The translations under genes and the position numbers were made by a program. From the NCBI RefSeq assembly GCF_038502225.1, contig NC_091300.1, forward strand, positions 48,323,523 through 48,387,522: a stretch of 64,000 nucleotides of DNA, given 5' to 3'. The stretch's first letter is position 1. Each line of letters starts with the position of its first letter. Of this stretch, positions 57,425 through 64,000 are shown in pieces. A model generated the notes under the pieces. That model saw only the letters and a list, made by a program, of their open reading frames with translations, made no database searches and was not told where the DNA came from. Source of the DNA: Cherax quadricarinatus. Taxonomy: Eukaryota; Arthropoda; Malacostraca; Decapoda; Parastacidae.

Positions 57425-58884
57425 ATATAAATATCTGTAGGTAGTAGGTTGGTAGACAGCAACCACCCAGGGAGGTACTACCGTCCTGCCAAGTGAGTGT
57501 AAAACGAATGTCTGTAATTGTTTTACATGATGGTAGGATTGCTGGTGTCTTGTCTGTCTCATAAATATGCAAGATTACAGGTACGTCTTGCTACTTCTAC
57601 TTACACTTAGGTCACACTACACATACATGTACACGTTAATTTATACACACTCATCTGAGTTTTCTTTGATTTTATCTTAGTTCTTGTTCTAATTACTTTT
57701 CCTTTCATATTCATGGAAAAGTGGAATAAGAATCTTTCCTCCGTAAGCCATGCGTGTTGTAAAAGTCAACTAAAATGCCTGAAACAATGGGCTAGTAACC
57801 CCTTTTCCTGTAATAATTACTAAAAAAAAATAAGAAAATAGTCAAAGTGGTAAGTCTGAATGTGCGTGGATGTTGAGCGAATAAAAAAGAGATGATTGTG
57901 GATGTTATGAATGAGAAGAAGCTGGATATCCTGGCTTTAAGTGAAACAAAGCTGAAGTTGATGGGTGACTTTCAGTGGAGAGGAATAAATGGGATTAGGT
58001 CAGGGGTTTCTAATAGAGTTAGAGCTAAAGGAGTAGTAGCAATAATGTTGAAGAATAAGCTATGGCAGGAAAAGAGGGACTATAAATGTATTAATTCAAG
58101 GATTATATGGAGTAAAATAAAGGTTGGATGTGAGAAGTGGGTTATAGTAAGCGTATAAGCACCTGAGGAAGACAGAAGTATAGAGGAGAGAGAGAGATTT
58201 TGGGAAATGTTGAGTGAATGCGTAGGGAGTTTTGAACCAAGTGTGAGAGTAATGGTGGTTGGGGATTTTAATGCTAAAGGGGGTAAAAATATTGTGGAGG
58301 GAGTAGTAGGTAAATTTGGGGTGCCAGGGGTAAATGAAAATGGGTAATCTTTATTTGAGCTATGTGCAGAAAGAGGTTTGGTAATAAGTAATACATATTT
58401 TATGAAAAAGAGGATAAATAAATATACAAGGTATGATGTAGCATATAATGAAAGTAGTTTGTTAGATTATGTATTGGTGGATAAAAGGTTGATGGGAAGG
58501 CTCCAGGATGTACACGTTTATAAAGGGGCAACTGATATATCGGATCATTATCTAGTTGTAGCTACAGTTAGAGTAAGAAGTAGATGGGATAAGAGGAAAA
58601 TGGCAACAACAAGTAAGAGGGGGGTGAAAGTGTATAAACTAAGGGAGGAGGAATTTAGGGTGACATATAAGCAACTATTGGCAGAAAGGTGGGCTGGTGC
58701 AGGTATGAGTAGTGGGGGGGGCTTAAGAGGGTTGGAATAGTTTTAAAAATGCAGTATTAGAATGTGGGGCAGAAGTTTGCAGTTATAAGAGGGTGGGTGC
58801 AGGAGGAAAAAGGAGTCATTGGTGGAATGATGATAAAAGAGAAAAAGTTAGCTTATGAGAGGTAATTACAAAGCAGAAGTGTTA
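57425..58884 (+). pseudogene. RTE-like LINE: 5' region and AP endonuclease
   Basis: 57425-57830 is the full form of the LINE-associated repeat (gtaggtagtaggttggtaga to cctccgtaagccatgcgtgt). Here it continues directly into an endonuclease frame. The domain reads VVSLNVRG (catalytic Asn), ILALSETKL (catalytic Glu), GVVAIMLKNKLW, then SIEERERFWEMLSECVG, VMVVGDFNAKGG (Asp/Asn pair), ELCAERGLVISNTYF, SSLLDYVLVDKR, and ATDISDHYLVV (Asp-His). All lie in one frame but are interrupted by stops near 57877, 58156 and 58345. The layout resembles RTE-clade LINEs. The frame is cut at about 58884 by a CR1-like LINE, and apparent continuation resumes at 63972. Confidence 0.8.
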
Positions 58885-58962
58885 TTACGCTGAGGTCAGT
58901 GGTCACCTGCGGTCCTACCTGCCTAAGCTCTTGGGAGTTAGCGTGGGCTGTTACCAAGCACC

Positions 58963-59787
58963 ATGGCTTGTTGTAGTGTTTTAGAATCTCAGGTTCAAGT
59001 GTTGAAGAAGGAGATTCTACTTCTTCAGGAGGAAAATAGGAGGCTGAAGCTTCGCATAGATGAGTCTGGGAGTGAGTGTGATTAGGATTTAGCTGGTAAG
59101 GAGGAAATGGTCACCAGCAGTGATGGTGGCAGCCGCTTTAAGTGGCAAGTGGTTCACAGTTCAGGAAGAAGGAAGATGAGGAGAGTTAATGGAGAAGATG
59201 TGAAGGGAGGAAATCGATTCTCTGTTCTCCAAGACGAGTGTACTTCAGTGGTTAGTGAGATTGAAGGTACCACTGATTCCCCTGCTAATCAAGGTAAGAA
59301 TATTTTAATAGTAGGCGATTCTCAGGTAAGATATATGGACCGTGCATTTTGTAACAGAGACAGGAAGGTCAGACAGAGAGTGTGTCTTCCTGGAGCTGGT
59401 ATTGGTGACATAGTCAGCAGGTTGGATAATATTATGGCAGGTAATGGGAACAAGCCCATTACCTGTCTTAGTGCTGGGGGTAATGACATTGGGAAGGGCA
59501 GGAGACAGGAGCTGCTGGATATGTACAGGTCAGCCATAGAAGTAGTTAGGTCTAAGGGAGGAATCCCAGTCATATGTAGCATCTTGCCTAGAAAGGGAGT
59601 GGGCAATGAATGGATGTCTAGGGCAATTGGTATAAATTGCTGGCTAGACAGGTACTGCAAGGAACTTGCAATCCCATTCATTGATAACTGGGACCTATTC
59701 TTTGACAAACGTGATATGTATGCAAGGGATGGGGTTCATCTCTCTGGGGATGGAGTGGTTGCATTAGCCAATCAATTGAGAGGGTAA
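58963..59787 (+). pseudogene. LINE ORF1: leucine zipper plus SGNH esterase (one in-frame stop)
   Basis: ATG at 58963 opens a 274-codon frame with a single TAG at 59083-59085 (codon 41). Residues 7-32 form a leucine-zipper coiled coil (LESQVQVLKKEILLLQEENR). After a basic, low-complexity linker comes an SGNH/GDSL hydrolase: block I ILIVGDSQVRYMD (nucleophile Ser), block II GAGIGDI, block III SAGGNDIGKG (Asn), block V ARDGVHLSGDGV (Asp and His). All catalytic positions are present. CR1 and L2 LINEs are known to carry an esterase in ORF1. It is thought to aid RNP formation or membrane interaction. The lone stop is the only obvious lesion. Translation restarting at Met-49 (59107) would keep the whole esterase but lose the coiled coil. 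Confidence 0.85.
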
Positions 59788-59956
59788 TTGATGACTTGTC
59801 TAGAAATTTAAACTGATAGATTACAGAGGTATGGGTGTTTGTGGGAAACAATCAGGCTGCAGCATTAGGGTTAAAAACAGCAGTTATTACCGGGATACCT
59901 CAGGGATATGTTTAAAAGGCAATATTCAAAATAAAGTTGCTAGTAAAGGCAAATAA

Positions 59957-61550
59957 ATTGATCAACAAACAAAGAAGGATAGTAGAGGGCAACGTGTGAC
60001 TAGCTCCCTTAAAGTTTACTATACAAATAGTAGGAGTCTAAGAAATAAGATAGATGAGGTAAGATTACTTGCAAGTGTAGGTAATATAGATATTATTGGT
60101 ATAACAGAGACCTGGTTCAACCTGAAAGAGACATGCCTTCTGAATGCAACATACAGGGTTATAAGCTATTCCACACTGACAGGGTCAACAGGAAGGGTGG
60201 TGGGGTGGTGATGTATGTCAGAGAAAATTTAAATTGTTGTCTTAGACATGATATAAGATTAGAGACATTAAACACTGAATCTGTTTGGCTACAGTTTCTC
60301 GAGGGACATGACAAATTAATTTTGGGTGTGATTTATAGGCCCCCAAACCTTGATAGGGAGGGCAGTAAGCTGTTATGGGACGAAATTCATAAGGCATCTA
60401 GATATGAAAATGTTGTTATAATGGGAGATTTTAACTTTAGACAAATTGATTGGAACAATATGACAGGAAATCTTGAGTCTAGTGACTTTCTTGATATGGT
60501 TCAGGATTGCTTTTTAGAACAGGTTGTGACAGAACCAACTAGAGGAAACAATCTGCTTGACTTGGTATTGCCAACAAAGATTCACTAATTAATAATCTTG
60601 AGGTTAATGATGAGCTTGGGGAAAGTGATCACAAATCACTTAGTTTTAATATATCATGGAATTACCCAGATAACTGCAATCAAATCACTGTCCCAGACTT
60701 TTGCTTGGCCGACTTCATGGGACTGAAAAATTACCTGGGTGGGCTAAATTGGGATGTCCTGACTATGGGTCAGGTAGGTGATCTTGGTTGCCAATATGAC
60801 GTTTTTCATAGCATAGTTCTAGCTGCCCAGACAACTTTTGTTCCAAGTAGGGAAATTAGATCTAACAAAAATGATCCCAAATGGATGAACAATAGATTAA
60901 AACATCTCATTGGTCAAAAGAGAGGCATATATAGGCGTATCAAAAGAGAGAATGGGCAGTTAAGAAATCAATGTATTCAATTAAAGAGAGAAATAAAGCA
61001 AAAAGGGATTATGAGGCTAAGGTCGCAAGGGATTCAAAGACTAACCCAAAAGGGTTCTTTCAGGTATACAGAAGTAAGATTAGGGACAAGATTGGCCCAC
61101 TTAAGAGTAACTTTGGTCAGATCACTGACAGTGATAAGGATATGTGTGAAATTCTAAATACCTACTTCCTCTCAGTTTTCACCCAGGAAAATACTAGCGA
61201 TATTCCTGAAATAATAGATTACGTAGAACAGGATGATAATAAAGGAAACATAAACACATATGCAGTTTAATGTGATCCTTTATTGACAACGTTTCGCCCA
61301 CACAGTGGGCGAAACGTTGTCAACTCACAAACAGATCTACCTGGGAGGATCTGTTTGTGACTTGAAAAAGCCCACTGTGTGGGCGAAACAGTGTCAATAA
61401 AGGGTCACATTAAACTGCACATGTGTTTGTTTCCATTGTGTCGGTATTTTATACCATTTATTTTCTTCAGGATGATAATAAACTATGTACGATTGTGGTA
61501 ACTAGTGACATGGTCCTCAGACAAATAGAGAAACTAAAACCTAACAAATC
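59957..61550 (+). pseudogene. LINE ORF2, endonuclease and linker part
   Basis: The frame opens after a stop at 59954. No ATG is close, and the first conserved residues are SLKVYYTNSRSLRNKIDEV. Endonuclease landmarks: NIDIIGITETW (Glu), RKGGGVVMYVREN, ILGVIYRPPN, NVVIMGDFNFRQIDW (Asp/Asn), TEPTRGNNLLDLVL, ELGESDHKSLSF (Asp-His). One-base frameshifts are needed near 60140, 60565 and 60970. The linker region (KWMNNRLKHLIGQKRGIYRR, RDYEAKVARDSKTNPKGFF) leads into NTYFLSVFTQEN before the 224-bp insertion at 61244, and then resumes as VLRQIEKLKPNKS. The catalytic residues visible are those of APE-type nucleases that nick target DNA. Confidence 0.85.
61244..61467. mobile_element. Short inverted-repeat insertion with 15-bp target duplication
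   Basis: 224 bp flanked by caggatgataataaa at 61229-61243 and 61468-61482. It contains three copies of a motif: a 6-bp stem gcccac/gtgggc followed by GAAAC, three bases and GTC. The first is in minus and two are in plus sense. The outer parts gcagtttaatgtga and tcacattaaactgc are inverted. The 3' end carries gtcggtattttatacc, a GGTAT-TTT-ATACC hairpin. No coding sequence. Same architecture as 1107-1231. Confidence 0.8.
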
Positions 61551-61712
61551 AATAAATAACAAAAAAAGGCCCAATACCGTGACTGGAATGATACACAAAT
61601 AACCCACACATAAAAGAGAGAAGCTTACGACGACGTTTCGGTCCGACTTGTACCATTTACAAAGTCACACTAACCAGAAGTAGAGCAGGACGTCTATATA
61701 TAGGCAGGAAGA

Positions 61713-61746
<34 letters not shown>

Positions 61747-62311
61747 GAAGTAGAAGTAGTAGTAGTAGTGGTAGTGGTAGAAGTGGGGAATAAGGAGGAC
61801 GAGCCAGTCAAATACGAAGGAAGGGGAGCACTGAAAGGGAGCTAGGTGCCCACAGAGGGAGAGCAAGCGCACAGAGGTGCGTGAAAGGGGAAGTGGTGAA
61901 ATAAATGAAGGAACAGAAACACGAGACAGAAGAGAGAAAGACAACCCAGAGGAGAAAAAGGAAAGAGGGAAGATGGAGAAGGAGAAAAAGAAAAAGAAAA
62001 AATGAAGAGTCAGGGTAAGTCACATGTGCGGTGTCTGTGTGTCTTTGTTGTGGACGTTTCGCCATCCAGTGGCTGGCTGGATGGCGCAACGTCTACGATA
62101 GGGATGCCCGGGTGTTGTACATGTGTCTTAATTTCATCTTGTCTGTATTATATACCATTTTTGTACTACTACTACTACTACTACCTCCACCTCTTCCTGC
62201 CTATATATAGCCGTCCTGCTCCACTTCTGGTTAGTGTGACTTTGTAAATGGTCCAAGTCGGACCGAAACGTCGTCGTAAGCTTTTCTCTTTTATGTGCGG
62301 GCTATTTGTGT
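61551..62311. mobile_element. Tail-out inverted Penelope 3' fragments with 12-bp target duplication
   Basis: 761 bp flanked by acctaacaaatc at 61539-61550 and 62312-62323, which is LINE coding sequence (PNKS/TNKS). The left part (about 61590-61990) is a Penelope 3' region in minus orientation, with cttacgacgacgtttcggtc and a (GTA)n run. The right part (about 62160-62311) is the same tail in plus orientation. A middle block (62030-62160) has ggacgtttcgccatccagtg and ends gtctgtattatatacca. The two outer tails face outward. No ORF. Confidence 0.8.
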
Positions 62312-63780
62312 ACCTAACAAATCCCCAGGCCCTGATGAACTGTTTGCAAGGGTGTTAAAGGAATGTAAAGAGGAACTTAGCATACCTTTGGCTAATCTTT
62401 TTAACATATCACCATAAACTGGCATAGTGCCTGATAAGTGGAAAATGGCAAATGTAATACCTATTTACAAGGCAGGTGACAGGTCCTTGGCTTCGAACCA
62501 TAGACCAATAAGCCTTACCTCCATAGTGGGAAAATTTATGGAATCAATAATTGCCGAAGCAATTCGTAGCCATCTTGACAGGCACAGATTGATTAATGAA
62601 TCTCAACACGATTTTACAAAGGGGCGTTCCTGTCTTACGATTTTACTAACTTTTTTCACTAAGGTGTTTGAGGAGGTAGATCATGGTAATGAATATGATA
62701 TTGTGTATATGGACTTCAGTAAGGCTTTCGATAGAGTTCCACACCAGAGGCTATTGAGGAAACTTAAGGAACACAGAATAGGAGGAGAAAATTTTTCCTG
62801 GGTAGAGGCATGGCTGACAAATAGACAGCAGAGAGTTTGCATAAATGGGGAGAAATCAGAATGGGGGCACGTCACAAGCGGTGTTCCTCAGGGGTCAGTG
62901 TTGGGCCCGTTGTTGTTCACAATTTACATAAATGACATAGATGAGGGAATAAATAGCGACATAAGCAAATTTGCTGATGACACCAAAATAGGCCGTCCAT
63001 TTCATTCTAATGAGGACACTAGAGCACTCCAGGATGATTTGAATAGACTGATGCAATGGTCGGAGAAGTGGCAGATGCAGTTTAATATTGACAAATGCAA
63101 AGTTCTAAATGTTGGACAGGTAAATAACCATGCCACATATAAACTAAATAATGTAGATCTTAATACTACTGATTGCGAAAAGGATTTAGGAGCTCTGGTT
63201 AGCAGTAATTTAAAACCAAGACAACAGTGCATTAGTGTTTGCAATAAAGCTAACAGAATTCTTGGCTTGATATCTAGAAGTATAAACAATAGAAGTTCTC
63301 AGGTTGTTCTTCAACTCTATATATCCTTGGTTAGGCCTCAGACTATGCTGCTCAGTTCTGGTCATCGTATTACAGAATGGATATAAATGCTCTGGAAAAC
63401 GTACAGAGGAGGATGACAAAGATGATCCCATGTATCAGACATCTTCCCTATGAGGATAGACTGAGGGTGCTGAATCTGCACTCTCTCGAAAAGCGTAGAA
63501 TTAGGGGGGGGGATATGATCGAGGTGTATAAATGGAAAACAGGAATAAATAAAGGGGATGTAAATAGCGTGCTGAAAATTTCCAGCCAAGACAGGACTCG
63601 CAGCAATGGTTTCAAGTTGGAAAAATTCAGATTCAGAAAGGATATAGGAAAGCACTGGTTTGGTAATAGAGTTGTGGATGAGTAGAACAAACTCCCGAGA
63701 ACAGTTATTGAGGCTAAAACGTTGTGTAGTTTTAAAAATAGGTTAGATAAATACATGAGTGGGTGTGGGTGGGTGTGAGT
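62312..63780 (+). pseudogene. LINE ORF2, reverse transcriptase part
   Basis: Resumes after the insertion with NKSPGPDELFARVLKECKEE. Main open block 62427-63386: KMANVIPIYKAGDRSLASNH, RPISLTSIVGKFMES, DIVYMDFSKAFDRVPH, SGVPQGSVLGPLLF, KFADDTKIG. The catalytic Asp triad is intact. A frameshift at about 63335 (after SLVRP) moves into MDINALENVQRRMTKMI, and the tail has a TAG at about 63682-63684 where the 53460-54957 copy has Trp. A stop also precedes 62427 (near 62414). The sequence is clearly the same family as that copy, with scattered substitutions. Confidence 0.9.
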
Positions 63781-63971
63781 TGGACCTGACTAGCTTGTGC
63801 TGCTGGGTCAGGTGCAGTGCTCCATCCTTGAATGGAGATGATCAGACTGGGTGGGTCATTGGGCTAATCCGGGGGGGGGGATGTCATTGGTCTAATCCGG
63901 GGGGGGCACATGGACCTGCTCCGCATGGGTCAGTAGGCCTGTTGCAGTGTTCCTTCTTTCTTATGTTCTTA
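63781..63971 (+). other. LINE 3' UTR
   Basis: Non-coding tail with two G runs (gggggggg) after gtctaatccgg, then atgggtcagtaggcctgttg and a terminal ttcttatgttcttat. The short open frame through it is not a gene. Confidence 0.75.
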
Positions 63972-64000
63972 TAAGAAGAGTTGAGTATATGGAGAGTAAA
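63972..64000 (+). pseudogene. Probable resumption of the interrupted RTE-like LINE
   Basis: The last bases can be read RRVEYMESK, similar to the linker after the endonuclease in RTE-like LINEs, and in the same orientation as 57425-58884. Too short to be sure. Confidence 0.35.

Larger units (their letters stand above)
58885..63971 (+). mobile_element. CR1/L2-like LINE, near full length, with nested insertions
   Basis: About 5.1 kb in plus orientation: short 5' UTR, ORF1 (58963-59787), spacer, ORF2 endonuclease and RT (59957-63780) and a 3' UTR ending cagtaggcctgttgcagtgt then ttcttatgttcttat. It interrupts an RTE-like LINE. Two foreign insertions (61244-61467 and 61551-62311) and several frameshifts disable ORF2. 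Its RT is about as long as, and closely similar to, the minus-strand copy at 53283-54960, so both belong to one family. Confidence 0.9.

Noticed and set aside
63759..63974. 71-codon plus frame at the end of the LINE
   Set aside because: Lies in the LINE 3' UTR across G runs. No homology.

Overview
This window looks like a repeat-dominated piece of a eukaryotic genome, most likely a crustacean and probably a decapod. No housekeeping gene is visible. The assignment is inference: the interspersed repeats (CR1/L2-like LINEs with a 3' end reading 'ggcccatgcgaggcagg', the 'cctccgtaagccatgcgtgttg' repeat, Penelope tails with 'acgacgtttcggtccgac', and a Tigger-like remnant) resemble repeats I associate with decapods. 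There is one 100-N scaffold gap (31915-32014).

Layout. 1-2885: unique DNA, then a decayed minus-strand LINE reverse transcriptase holding a 125-bp insertion with a 13-bp target duplication. 2943-3298: an internally deleted Tigger/pogo transposase remnant. 3535-21815: one original 40-bp minisatellite, now split into three blocks. A 10.6-kb minus-strand Ty3/Gypsy element (6793-17360) sits inside it with an apparent 5-bp target duplication. That element carries a 1.0-kb piggyBac-like TTAA element in pol and a 25-bp tandem array in its long leader. BEL/Pao-type LTR debris (18916-21352) sits further along the same minisatellite. 22236-27560: a purine-rich 25-bp array interrupted by a Penelope-like element with a GIY-YIG endonuclease ORF. 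It grades into CAGG-type repeats up to 28621. 28622-31914: a BEL/Pao 3' LTR and pol on the minus strand, running into the gap. 32015-34331: a very C-poor, GT-rich complex repeat. 34332-35097: a solo LTR with perfect CTAGA duplications. 35098-40830: dispersed repeats with tandem CACGTGACGTCA motifs, a G-quadruplex-prone block, a perfect 36-bp hairpin at the head of a tRNA-derived SINE, and short tandem repeats.

40832-57750 is the most gene-like part. A segment of about 4.5 kb or more occurs three times in tandem. Each copy carries a 45-bp minisatellite, inverted fragments of a LINE-associated repeat, and one minus-strand exon encoding an almost complete cyclophilin-fold domain. Two exon copies are open and one is broken. 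Several catalytic positions of active cyclophilins are replaced in all of them. The third unit was later invaded by a CR1-like LINE and by a second solo LTR of the 34332-35097 family.

57425-64000: an RTE-like LINE endonuclease region interrupted by a nearly full-length CR1/L2-like LINE. The latter has ORF1 with a leucine zipper plus SGNH esterase, and ORF2 with endonuclease plus RT. Two short insertions with 15-bp and 12-bp target duplications interrupt it in turn. These two, the Penelope element at 24147, and in weaker form the insertion at 1107, share a GAAAC-N3-GTC motif after a short stem. That arrangement resembles the 3' half of a minimal hammerhead ribozyme. The window therefore records many rounds of nesting, plus one possible host gene family (the cyclophilin-like exons).
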